Positions 1 through 10,587 of a DNA stretch of 64,000 bases are shown in pieces (position 1 is the stretch's first letter; every line of letters starts with the position of its first letter). Position numbers and translations under genes: made by a program. The DNA is from Plasmodium relictum (taxonomy: Eukaryota > Apicomplexa > Aconoidasida > Haemosporida > Plasmodiidae): positions 714,889 to 778,888 of the forward strand of contig NC_041684.1 in NCBI RefSeq assembly GCF_900005765.1. The letters run 5' to 3'. Under the pieces are notes generated by a model. The model did not search any database, had not been told where the DNA came from, and saw only the letters and a program-made list of their open reading frames with translations.

Positions 1-9
1 AAATGATAG

Positions 10-309
10 NNNNNNNNNNNNNNNNNNNNNNNNNNNNNNNNNNNNNNNNNNNNNNNNNNNNNNNNNNNNNNNNNNNNNNNNNNNNNNNNNNNNNNNNNNN
101 NNNNNNNNNNNNNNNNNNNNNNNNNNNNNNNNNNNNNNNNNNNNNNNNNNNNNNNNNNNNNNNNNNNNNNNNNNNNNNNNNNNNNNNNNNNNNNNNNNNN
201 NNNNNNNNNNNNNNNNNNNNNNNNNNNNNNNNNNNNNNNNNNNNNNNNNNNNNNNNNNNNNNNNNNNNNNNNNNNNNNNNNNNNNNNNNNNNNNNNNNNN
301 NNNNNNNNN
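10..309. other. Assembly gap (300 N)
   Basis: Three hundred consecutive N separate nine bases from the rest of the window. The identical length of the second gap suggests a fixed placeholder, so the true distance is unknown. Whatever lies upstream of the MSP3-like gene, including its promoter and possible further family members, is hidden here. Confidence 0.99.
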
Positions 310-348
310 CTAAAATTTTGTAATTATTAAAAAAAAAAATAGTCAGAA

Positions 349-2400
349 ATGAAGATTTTTAATATCTGCTTTTATTTAATAATTATAAAATTATATATGT
401 GTAAAAAAAATGAAAATTTGATAAATAATGCTGATGGTACTACACATATAAATCCACAAAAACATAATTTAAGAAATAGGCATGCAGATAACAATCCTTC
501 TTTAATTCAGGTTCCTAATGGATCAATAGGAAATGGAAATTTAGAAACTTCATATAATCCTAACAAGCTCGAGAAAAGTCAGGGATCTTCGAATCTTGAT
601 GAAAATTCCAAATTTCAAAATTTTGTTGAATCTACACATGGGAAAGTTGGATCACTTAAAACTGAAAATCCCTCTGAAAATCCAAGAACAAAAGTAGATG
701 GGGACTCAACTAACCTATCAGATAAAACTATAAGTGATTTATCAACTAACAATAGTGAATCAAAAGAACAAGAATTATGGAGAATTCCAGATGGAGAAAG
801 TGAAGATTCAGAGGCACATGTTAATGATCTTAGTGTTATAGGTGAATCTGATGATACACAATTGGGAACAGATCATGGTGAAACAGAAATAAGTGATCCT
901 TTAGAAAAACTCTCACCAAAATTATCATCTCCAGATGCATCAAATTTAGTACAAATTATTAATAAAAATGACGATATTGCAAGTCAAAAATCGGAAGTTG
1001 AAAATAAAGAAAGTTCAGAAGGATTAAAATTATCATTTACATGGGATCCATTTTCATATATTAGTGATGGAATTCGTACGGCAGGAAAAGCGGTTTCTTC
1101 AGGGATAGAATCCACAACAAATTTATTAAAGAAAATAGAAGAATATATTCCAGAGGTTCAAAAACCATCAGAAGGGAGCACAGAAGTTAATGAAGAAGCA
1201 ATAGATCAAAGAACACCAGAACAGACACAAAAAGAACAAGAAGAAACACCACAAACATCAGCACCAACACAAACGCCAACACAAACGCCAACACAAACAC
1301 CAGCACAAACATCAACAGAACCAGAACAAACAGGGTTAGAAGAAACACCAAAAATAATAGATCCGAAGCAGTCAATAGATTCAGAGAGACAAGCAGACCC
1401 AGTAAAATCAGATCCACCAATAGAATCACCAGAAAGATCAAATTCTGCTGTTGAATCGAGGGAACATATAGAAGACACTGTTAGTGAATCTGGAAGTAAT
1501 ACTCATAATTCTGATGTACAACCAAATAGCGGAAAAGATGACAAAGAGAAAGATCCTAATGATGGTAGTGGTGGAGATAATAATCCAGAAATATCAGAAT
1601 CGACACCTATAGATAAAAGTGATCCAGGTAATGGAAATCCGTCAGACGCTACAGGAGGTGATTCTACGAAAATAAGTGAAGCTCAGGGTGCATTGCCAAA
1701 ACCAGATGTAGAAGAAGCGAATAAAAGTGAAGAGAAAATAACACTTATAGAAAAAATAAATGATGATACATCTTATGATGAAGAAGAAGAAGAAGAAGAA
1801 GAAGAAGAAGAAGAAGAAGAAAGAGTGAAAGAGGAAGATACAGAAGAGGATGATAAAAAAGAGAAAGAAGAGAAAGAGAAAGATAAGAAAGAGGGAGAAG
1901 ATAGAAATATAGATGAAGAAGACGAAGATGATATAGAGGAAGAAGACATAGATGAAAGAGAACCTGAATTTAGTGATAATGAAATAGTAAAAGACATAAG
2001 TGAAAGGGAACCTGAAGTTAGTGATGATGAAATAGAAGAAGAAATCAATGATGATGATGAAAAAAATGAACAAAAAGAAGAAGAAGAATCAGAATCAATG
2101 ATTACAAAAAGGGAAATCCAAGAAAATGGGCAATCAAAGGAATTATCAGATCAAACAAAGCAGGGTAATTCACAAGATAGTGTTACACAACAACAAAATC
2201 AAAAAGAAGAAATAAAACCTCCAACAAATGATAGTAGCGCTCATAAATTACTTATTGAAGATTTTAAGGAAGATAATAAAGTTAAAAAAGAAGCTGAAAA
2301 TAAAGTGAAAACATTCATAAACTTAATCGATGACAGTAGTGTTGCAGGTACATTGAAAGATTTAAAAAATGATATATATCAAATTTTTATAAATAATTAA
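349..2400 (+). CDS. MSP3-family-like secreted acidic merozoite surface protein
   Basis: Single-exon gene of 683 residues. Residues 1-18 are a hydrophobic signal peptide. NLRN follows at residues 40-43, matching the NLRN(G/A) signature just after the signal peptide of Plasmodium MSP3-family proteins. The middle is Ser/Asn/Glu-rich. Around residues 228-240 lies an aromatic segment (FTWDPFSYISDG), then a helical stretch. A TQTP repeat spans roughly residues 303-322. From about residue 478 there is a near-pure Glu tract and a very acidic region containing the duplicated motif E-REPE-SD-EI. The end is a short amphipathic, Lys/Leu/Ile-rich helix. There is no transmembrane segment or GPI signal, as in MSP3 proteins, which are soluble and held on the merozoite surface by partners. 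Position beside the acetyl-CoA transporter fits the MSP3 locus. Family assignment is probable; exact orthology is not claimed. Confidence 0.75.
   Translation: MKIFNICFYLIIIKLYMCKKNENLINNADGTTHINPQKHNLRNRHADNNPSLIQVPNGSIGNGNLETSYNPNKLEKSQGSSNLDENSKFQNFVESTHGKVGSLKTENPSENPRTKVDGDSTNLSDKTISDLSTNNSESKEQELWRIPDGESEDSEAHVNDLSVIGESDDTQLGTDHGETEISDPLEKLSPKLSSPDASNLVQIINKNDDIASQKSEVENKESSEGLKLSFTWDPFSYISDGIRTAGKAVSSGIESTTNLLKKIEEYIPEVQKPSEGSTEVNEEAIDQRTPEQTQKEQEETPQTSAPTQTPTQTPTQTPAQTSTEPEQTGLEETPKIIDPKQSIDSERQADPVKSDPPIESPERSNSAVESREHIEDTVSESGSNTHNSDVQPNSGKDDKEKDPNDGSGGDNNPEISESTPIDKSDPGNGNPSDATGGDSTKISEAQGALPKPDVEEANKSEEKITLIEKINDDTSYDEEEEEEEEEEEEEERVKEEDTEEDDKKEKEEKEKDKKEGEDRNIDEEDEDDIEEEDIDEREPEFSDNEIVKDISEREPEVSDDEIEEEINDDDEKNEQKEEEESESMITKREIQENGQSKELSDQTKQGNSQDSVTQQQNQKEEIKPPTNDSSAHKLLIEDFKEDNKVKKEAENKVKTFINLIDDSSVAGTLKDLKNDIYQIFINN
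1255..1318 (+). repeat. In-frame ACACCAACACAA-type repeat coding Thr-Gln-Thr-Pro
   Basis: About five imperfect 12-base units, each coding TQTP or TQTS, lie inside the MSP3-like gene. It is a coding minisatellite of the sort that varies in length between isolates of surface antigens. Confidence 0.85.
1780..1822 (+). repeat. (GAA)n tract coding poly-Glu
   Basis: An uninterrupted run of GAA codons encodes about fourteen Glu residues in the MSP3-like protein. It starts a long acidic domain that continues to about position 2090. Confidence 0.9.
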
Positions 2401-3768
2401 ATAAAAATAATAATTTTGATATTTTGATTAATTATTATAAATATGATTTGCCATATTACTATTTATAATATAAATTAAATTTTAAATTTCTTATTAATGC
2501 TTTACTTCACTTTAACCATGAATAAGAGAAAGATAACATAAAATGTAAATATATTAAATTAAATGATTACATTGTTTAACATATATTTATACTATTATAA
2601 ATGAAGTATAAAAAAAAAATTAAGATAATAAAAAAAAAAATTCATTTAAATTTTAAAAAAATTGGAATTTAGAAGATAAAAACTTATCATCAAAAAAGTA
2701 ATAAAAATAAGTTTACAAAAAAAAAAAAAAAAAGAATAAATGAAGTTTAAGAGAATAATAAAATAATATGGGGATATGATAGCTAAACACTATCATTTTG
2801 TTTTATGAAATTATCTTATGCCACAGTATTCTAATTATATTTATATATATTATTATATGACTGAAAAGGATTTACAATTAACATAAATAAAAAATAAACT
2901 ATGAAAAATGGCTTAAAATAATTATATAAGTACTGATAAGCAAAATACATAAAAGTATTTAATAAATGAAAGTTTGAAGACCTACTTACCAAATCAATCA
3001 ACTTTATTTTTTTATAATTAAAAAAAATAAACAAGTATTTTATACTAATGCATCATATATTTACTTGTGTATAGCATTATACACAACATTTCTGAGAGAA
3101 ACCAGTTATATAAGAGACTATTCTTTTTTATGTAAATTTATATAGGGGCATACATTTATTTATATAATTAATTATTTTTTAATAAATTTACATAGGAGTA
3201 TTTATTTATTTATTTATTTATTTTTTTTATTTTTAATAATTTTTTATTAATTATTTTATCAACAAAGAAATAAATTTAGAATTAACAAAAAAATGAAAAT
3301 TTAACTATTTTATATATGCTTATCAACATATAAAAAAAACATATTAAATGTTAAAAAAATACTAAAAATTTGATATAAAAAGTATTTTTATAAAACATAA
3401 GAATTGTATTTAAAAGGTTCACATTGAAAATACATAAAAAAATAATTTTTTTTTTTTTATTGTATAATTTTTTATCATATGAAAAATAAATTAATTTTTT
3501 TTTTTTTTATTATATATAAATTTAATGTATTTTATCATAATATATTCTTTTTGGTTTTATTTATAGATTGTGAATTTTTTTTAATAATATTTTTTTTTTA
3601 TGTTGTAATTTTCTATGAAATTTTTTTAACATGGAATTTTAACATTTTAAATATAAAAACACAATATAAAAAAATAAAAATAATATATTAAAAAAAAGTT
3701 TTTAATTTTGCAATATTATAAAATTGAAAGTTTTCGTATTAAAATAATGAATAAATTAATAAAAAAAA
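2401..3768. other. Intergenic spacer, no gene seen
   Basis: Poly(A), poly(T) and TTTA repeats between two + strand genes. Short open frames here are A/T-homopolymer artefacts with Ile/Phe/Lys/Asn composition and no splice logic. It presumably holds the MSP3-like 3' end and the promoter of the next gene. Confidence 0.7.
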
Positions 3769-4635
3769 ATGTTATCACGAGTTTTATTATGGAATAGGGT
3801 TTCTTGCTCTTTGTCTTTTATACCTATGAGAGCTCCTATAAAAAAAAAAAATATACAAGAGAAAAAAAAAAAAGAGTAAATTTGCTTTAATAAGAAAATA
3901 TATTAATAACATTTTTATAATAACATGCATTTTTTTTTTTTTCTAAGTACTGATGAAAAAGATAAAATATGTGAGACAAGATATTTACCATACATTCCTC
4001 CTGCATATGTTATTGATACTGTATCTTTCTTTAAAGATAAAAACAAATTAGATAATTTATTATCCTTAATTTTTAGTCCCAAAAATCCAACTGATTCTTA
4101 TGAAGATAGAGTAGAATATCAGAGGAATTTTGAAGTGTATCAAATTTTAAAAGAAGTAAGATAAACAGTTTTCCTTTTATTTTTTTAAATGTTTCATTTT
4201 TTATATGAAAACAAAAATCATTATTATATATATATATTATAAAATTCCAAATAATATAAAAATTAAGTTTACTTAAAACATATTTTGTAGAAAGAGGAAA
4301 AAAAATATGAGAAACATTTAGAAAAAATGAAAGAAAGAGTTTTTAAATCAATTGAAAACTTGCCGGAAGAATTATATGACGAAAGTATTAAAAGCGGAGA
4401 CTTACTAGACAATAAAGAAATTCAGTTTGGTTTAAAATATGAAAATGCTTTAGTAAAAAATATGAATAGCTACAAAAAAAAGTTATTACATGTTTATAAA
4501 ATTTTACTTTACTTAAGATATCCTTTTTATTTAATTAAAAGAAAAAATCCATTATTGTTTTATATAAGTGAAAGTAAGGCAATAAGTAGACAAAAACAAA
4601 TTAATTCTCAAAAGAAAAAATTGAAAAAAAAATAA
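3769..4635 (+). CDS. Conserved basic protein, three exons, possible mitochondrial targeting
   Basis: Exons 3769-3875, 3948-4155 and 4291-4635 join in phase into about 219 residues. Donors are GTAAAT and GTAAGA; acceptors are CTAAG and TGTAG. The N-terminus (MLSRVLLWNRVSCS) is hydrophobic/Arg-containing without acid residues, like a mitochondrial presequence. Then comes a Tyr/Pro segment (RYLPYIPPAYVIDTV), a charged helical stretch and a very Lys-rich C-terminus. I do not recognise a family. Size, basic tail and presequence would suit a mitochondrial ribosomal protein, but that is inference only. The start was chosen because it is the first ATG that keeps phase over the first intron. Confidence 0.7.
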
Positions 4636-4855
4636 TTGGTGTTATTATGAAATGGGAAAGTTTATTTTATAATAAATTGAACAAAATAAAAATAAAATAA
4701 AATAATTTCAACAAATAATTATTTATTATTAAGATGTTAAAATATTTTATATATATAATGGGGAAAATAAAAAAAAAAATATAATTAATGTATATTTGTA
4801 TAAATATATAAATAAGTAATACATGATAGTACACCAAAAAAATAATTCAAAAGGT

Positions 4856-6304
4856 TTAAATTTCTTCATCGCTTTCTGTATATTCCTTTTAAATTTAAAA
4901 AAAAAAAAAATAATAATAATAAAATAAAAAATAAAATAAAATATATTTTGCAAATATGATCATTATAAATTTTATAATTATTTTTTTAGTGATATATTTT
5001 TTTTTTAATTTTTGTTTTACCATATTACTAATAACCTTTTTTTTAAATAAATATCTTTCTAAATCTTTCGTTTTAAAATTATCATTATCTGTTAAAATTT
5101 ATTTTACAATAAAATAAATATGCGTATATAAATTGTTTTTTAAGTTTATTAAATAAAACAATATTTTTAATTTTTTTTTCTTTTTTTGAATACTCCCAAA
5201 ATTTTCAAAACCAACACAAGTATGAGCGAGAACACCATCAATAAATAAGCATAAGCTTGGTAAAGTGTTTATGCTTAATTTTTTCACAAAAAATAGACAA
5301 TTTTTTGCTTCAACTCTAAAAAAAAAAAAAGAAATTTATATTTAATATTCAAATAAAATATTTAACAAAATAACCCAATTGTTTATACTATTATTTCTTT
5401 ATATTTATGCAATATAATTTTTTCTATTACTTAATAAATTTTACTGCTAGATGTATATTAGCCAGTTTAATCAAATGAGAATGTAAAATTTCACAACGTT
5501 TAAAAGTGTTATCATAAAAATGGCAAATCTTATAAAAGATAAAATAAATTAGAATTTATGTAAAACAATTATGTAGTATAATTTTTTAAATAAACTATTT
5601 ACCACGCTATAATTTTTAAGAACTGTAGGCAAAAAATCTTTTTCACTTATTTCAATATAAACTCCATCTTTTTTTAATTCCTTTTTTTTCTTTTAACAAA
5701 ATAAAAATTTTAAAGAAATTATTATAATTTTACAATAATTAAAAATTATTAAAAATACATTTTATTAAATTTGCTTTTTTTTTTTTTTTTTTGTTTTACC
5801 TTAAATTCCATTAATCTTTTTTCTCTCCATTTTCTAATTTCTTCTTCGTCACTATTTTCATCTGTTATAAAGTTTAATATAATAGTTTTTTTTTTTACTT
5901 TTTATAAATTTAAGAATTTAATTTTTCATATTTTTCTTTCTATTTATAAGGTAAATATGTATATATATATAATTTTAAATTATTCCTAGTTTTTTTAAAT
6001 ATACACAAAACAGCATTCTTTACTTCTTTTCCTTCATTCAAACTTTGATCATCTGGTTCATAATTAATATTTTGATTTTTTTCTTTAACTATTTTGTATT
6101 CCTTTTCAATGTCTTCTTTGGCTTTTTCCTATAAGTATTATAATTAAAAAAGGAAGAAAAATTATAAAATTTATCATATATTTTTTTCAACTAGGTTATG
6201 CTTATTCTTATTTTGTTTGCTTGTTTATTTTATTTATTTTTTTCATTTCATATAACTAATGTTAAGGCTGCACAAATATTAGTTAATTTATTTTTTGGAG
6301 TCAT
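4856..6304 (-). CDS. TXNDC9/phosducin-like thioredoxin-fold protein
   Basis: Eight exons on the minus strand: 6304-6257, 6128-6005, 5861-5800, 5689-5603, 5528-5431, 5315-5194, 5088-5021, 4885-4856. All phases agree and give 212 residues, against 226 for human TXNDC9. Family hallmarks appear in order: an acidic-then-basic helix (NSDEEEIRKWREKRL), the ISE-x-DF-PTV strand, ICHFYD-x3-KRCEIL in place of a CxxC active site, the cis-proline strand NTLPSLCLFIDG, then VGFENFGNNDNF, and an acidic tail ESDEEI. TXNDC9-type proteins act with the chaperonin CCT in folding tubulin and actin; with one Cys at the usual active site a redox role is unlikely. Exon 1 (MTPKNKLTNIC...) is the least certain; the rest is strong. 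Confidence 0.85.
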
Positions 6305-6880
6305 AGTTTAACTGTATTTATTAATAAAAATAATGTATTTAATGAAAATATTTCTAATTTCAATTTCCTCGTTTTTTTTTATTTTAATATCATTAATAAA
6401 AAAATATTTAAGAATTTATTAGTTTATAATATTCTATTTACAATAATAAATAAAAAAAAGATATATGTTCCTTCAAAAGAAAAAGAAAATAAAAAAATGA
6501 TGAGAAACAATGAGAAATTAAAAAAAAAAAAAAAAAAAAAGAGAAAAAGAAAAAGAAAAAGAAAAAGAAAAAGAAAAAAAATATATTATAAAAAAATATT
6601 AATTTGAATTTTAAGGAATTAAAAAAAAAAAAAGTTTAAAAATTCATTAAATTAATGTATACACTATATGTAAATCGCAATAATAAATTTTTTGTTAATT
6701 TATTTTGTATAAATTAAAAGCAAATTATAAATGTTTTTGAAGTATTTTCATACTATTTTGTAATTGTATTTATTCTTATATATGTAAATTTTAAGCAAAT
6801 TAATAATATGCAAATAAACTTCTATTTTCTATTATATATTATTTTTTTATATATTTCTACAGTTACATTATATTTTTAAT

Positions 6881-6920
<40 letters not shown>

Positions 6921-7043
6921 AATTTTTTTTTCAAGATTATTAATAAATCACTAATTAAGATATACTTTTGAAAAAGTTTGAAATGTGTAGAACATAAAAA
7001 AATAAAATATTAATATATAATTTGACAAATTAAATTATTTATT
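6305..7043. other. Intergenic spacer with AAAAAG and TA microsatellites
   Basis: Between two minus-strand genes. It contains an A tract followed by about six AAAAAG units near 6541-6576 and a (TA)n tract near 6886-6916. No open frame with coding character was seen on either strand. Confidence 0.7.
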
Positions 7044-7575
7044 TTAGATTTTTTTCATTTCTCTATTTGTGCAATTAGTTCTCCATTCTTCTATAGGGAA
7101 TTCCTAACAAATAAGATTATAAAAAAAGTAGACTTTTTAATAGATATATATATATATGTGTAACTTTTTTTTTTAATAAGAAAATTTGTGTATTTAATCA
7201 TGTAATTTTGTTTAATGTCGATGTTACTTGAAGTTTTCTAATGCATCTTAAAATAAAATTGCTAATTATGATTCCAATTAAAAAAGAAAATATCATTTGA
7301 ATATAAAAACCATCAATGAATATACATTTTCCTAAAGAAAAATATTATAAAATTTATTTATATATTAAGATAAAAAAAAAGGATAAAAAAATAACTTATA
7401 AAAATTATATACATAGAAACTAAAATATAATTTATAATGTCATTTAATATATTTTTATATTGAAGTAAAGAAAAGTTACCTTTATAGCAAAATTTTCTAT
7501 CAGTATAGTCGAGTAGCCACAGAAATATTGAAGACCACTAAAAAAAATGAAATAAAAGAAATTTAATATATATAC

Positions 7576-7613
<38 letters not shown>

Positions 7614-9524
7614 AAATTACATGAGATCCTATGTTACTTATAGTATTTAGAAATGTCATATATGTTCCACCAATTTTGGGATCTGATATTAAATTTTGAA
7701 AACTCATCTAATAAAAAAAAAAAAAATTATTAATATATTTTTAATTATGAAGTATTTATAAAATATAATATTTATTTTATTTTTTTTTTTTTAAATTTAT
7801 ATATATATAATTTTTTTTTTACCGATGAAATATTCATTACATCAATACAAAAGTGATTAAATATTTGAGCAAAAAAAATATATAAGTAATAAACATAAAA
7901 ATTCATATGGGATAATTTTGATTTATTTAAATACATATAATGAGTAATAGGTAGTAAAGATGATAATATAATGCTTGAAAAATATCTTAGAATATATCCA
8001 AAATAATAAAAATCTAATGGTTTTATTTTTTTTATGATTTTTCCAATAATTGCTGGTGATAAAATATATATAGGTATATAAAAAGGATTGAAAATTGCAA
8101 ATTCTTCTTTTGTTATTCCTCTTTTTAACATTTTAAAATTTGTAGCAACCTCTACCGATGCAAAAGGCAAACGACTTATTAAAAATAAAATAATAATTAT
8201 TCTCATTGGTGGTAAAAAAAATAATTCATATAATTTTTTATAAGTCTCTTTTGCATTTTCAAATTCCTCATTATTTATTTGATTGCCACAATTCTCCATT
8301 TCTCCTACTCTTTTTATATTAGTTTCATATGATCCTTCTATTTTAAAACAAGTAAATATAGTTAATATCAATATGAAGATTCCCCAAATTTTCAAAAATA
8401 AATTCGTATCAACAAATGGTTGAAATGATGGATAAATAAAATCCACCTTTTCATACAAATTTCTATAATAATGAGAATTATAAAATATTAAGTGCATGAA
8501 TCTTATATATTTTTTAAATATATAAAAGCATATTTTTTTGTTATTTAATGTTAAAAATGACAACTGGGACATACAATAACCTATGTTTTGACCTAAAATA
8601 TTGCATGTAGAAGCTAAGCATTTGTTTTCTTCTGACAGCATTGTTAATGCCCAACCATCTACTGCAATATCTTGAGTAGCCATCAAAAAAAATAGAACAA
8701 AAAAAAAAGTTGTTAAAAAATATAAATTTATGTTGTTACTTCCTTCTCCTAACCACTTATTTACATAGCTACCGAAATATATCATTGAAAAGCTACATAT
8801 TAACTATAGAAAAAAATAAAATATTATAAAATAAGTTTTTATTATTCTAATTCTAATTATTTAATTATTTTTTACTTTTTTTTTTAAAAAAAAAAATAAG
8901 ATGCATTTTCTTTTTAAACCTGGAGAGGAATTATCCAACTTTTTCTTCTACCAATTTTTTTATTATAGACAGAATCAACTATGGGAGCCCATAATAATTT
9001 TAAGCTGCATACAAAAGAGTTTCAAATTGTCTAAAAATAGTTTTTCTATACTTTTAATTATTTAAAGTTAATTTTGATTTATACTAACCTAAAAGGTAAG
9101 CTAACTAAAGAAAAAATACTTAGCTGAGAATAGCTTACTTTATCTTGAATAATTAAAGGAATTATTGATGATACTCCAATTGGAACACCTTAATAATAAA
9201 AAAAAAAATATATATGTAAAAATAAAAAGTAAAATAAAACAAGATATAATAAAAATACATATAGATAGAAAAAAAAAATTATTCATAGTTTTTAAAATAC
9301 ATCATTATTAAAAGGATAATGGATGGATTTAAATATATTAAAATATTCTTTTTTCTCTATCTTTATTTAATTGTACAAAATTTATTTGTATATTTTCTCA
9401 AAATAATTGTAATGCAATTTATACCTTGTATAGTATATAGTAACAGTAAAAAAACTACATTATGAAAATCATTTTTTTTTTTCTGTATTTTCCCTTTAGA
9501 ATAATTACAATCTTTTGTACAAAA
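7044..9524 (-). CDS. ACT: Acetyl-CoA transporter (SLC33A1/AT-1 family), 5' end in gap
   Basis: Major-facilitator-type carrier moving acetyl-CoA, expected in the ER/Golgi. Eight exons are visible: 9524-9425 (open into the N gap), 9188-9089, 9004-8920, 8803-7823, 7707-7621, 7537-7480, 7331-7228, 7103-7044; all phases agree. Family motifs: VPIGVSSIIPLIIQ, PFSLKLLWAPIVDSVY, the hallmark ATQDIAVDGWALTMLS, LPFASVEVATNFKMLKRG, and SDPKIGGTYMTFLNTISN. Multiple hydrophobic helices span the protein. At least 520 residues remain, near the usual length of about 550, so only the N-terminus is missing. From established work in P. falciparum, mutations in the homologous ACT gene give resistance to imidazolopiperazine antimalarials. 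The missing start must lie in or beyond the gap at 9525-9824. Confidence 0.93.
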
Positions 9525-9824
9525 NNNNNNNNNNNNNNNNNNNNNNNNNNNNNNNNNNNNNNNNNNNNNNNNNNNNNNNNNNNNNNNNNNNNNNNNNNNN
9601 NNNNNNNNNNNNNNNNNNNNNNNNNNNNNNNNNNNNNNNNNNNNNNNNNNNNNNNNNNNNNNNNNNNNNNNNNNNNNNNNNNNNNNNNNNNNNNNNNNNN
9701 NNNNNNNNNNNNNNNNNNNNNNNNNNNNNNNNNNNNNNNNNNNNNNNNNNNNNNNNNNNNNNNNNNNNNNNNNNNNNNNNNNNNNNNNNNNNNNNNNNNN
9801 NNNNNNNNNNNNNNNNNNNNNNNN
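9525..9824. other. Assembly gap (300 N)
   Basis: Three hundred N interrupt the 5' end of the acetyl-CoA transporter gene. A (TA)n tract abuts the right edge and probably caused the assembly break. True size unknown. Confidence 0.99.

Positions 9825-9886
<62 letters not shown>
9825..9886. repeat. (TA)31 microsatellite at gap edge
   Basis: Perfect TA dinucleotides run from the end of the N gap to 9886, so the tract may be longer than shown. The stretch 9825-10161 holds no gene; a second TA tract lies near 9999-10032. Confidence 0.97.
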
Positions 9887-9888
<2 letters not shown>

Positions 9889-9994
9889 TATGTATATACT
9901 ACATAAATTTTATTAATTTATGTATGCATAAAATAATCATATACAACCAAAGTAGATTGTGCTTATTAAACAATACAAAATTTTAATTTAAAAT

Positions 9995-9998
<4 letters not shown>

Positions 9999-10032
<34 letters not shown>
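9999..10032. repeat. (TA)n microsatellite
   Basis: Dinucleotide tract between the gap and the 3' end of the Asn-rich gene. Confidence 0.95.
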
Positions 10033-10037
<5 letters not shown>

Positions 10038-10161
10038 ATCAAAAATACATTTAAAAAAAAAAAAAAATTTTTAAAAGAAAAATAAATTATAATTATAATA
10101 AAATATAATGTAATAAATTATAAAAAATTAGAAAAAATTAAAATGCTATTTTTTTCTTTAA

Positions 10162-10545
10162 CTATTCTTCTCTATCTGAAAAAAAAGAAAAAATAAATAA
10201 ATATATAAAATATATAATAAAAAATGAATATATTTATATTGATAAATATAAAATTTTCATAATTTTTTTAACTTACTCCACATTGATAAATTATTATTAT
10301 ACCCTGAATAATTGTAATTTCTATTGTTATAATTGCTTTGTTGTTGATATTGTGTACTTTGGTAATAATTTTGTAAACCTGGTGGTGTTTGCAGAGCATA
10401 ACTAAAATTATTATAATTAAAAAAGGTGTTTGTATTATCTCTCGTTCCATTATAGCCATTGCTATTACTATAATTCCTATTAAACAAAATAAATTATTTA
10501 AAACAATAAATACATAAAAAAAAATAAAATTATGAATGTGCCTAT

Positions 10546-10587
<42 letters not shown>

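Noticed and set aside
1187-1478. Two antisense open frames rich in Val/Leu and in Cys/Gly/Val
   Set aside because: They are complements of the TQTP repeat in the MSP3-like gene; no start context, splice signals or domain.
1642-2073. Antisense open frames of Phe/Ser homopolymers
   Set aside because: They mirror the GAA-rich acidic domain of the MSP3-like gene.
3479-3691. Small hydrophobic + strand open frame
   Set aside because: Phe/Ile/Lys runs from T and A tracts in an intergenic spacer; no conserved or spliced structure.
4747-4953. Hydrophobic minus-strand open frame at the 3' end of the TXNDC9-like gene
   Set aside because: It begins at TTG and spans an intron; the spliced frame gives the acidic ESDEEI ending with a stop at 4858-4856.
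9825-9916. Tyr-Ile repeat open frames entering the gap
   Set aside because: Translation of (TA)n and N; not coding.
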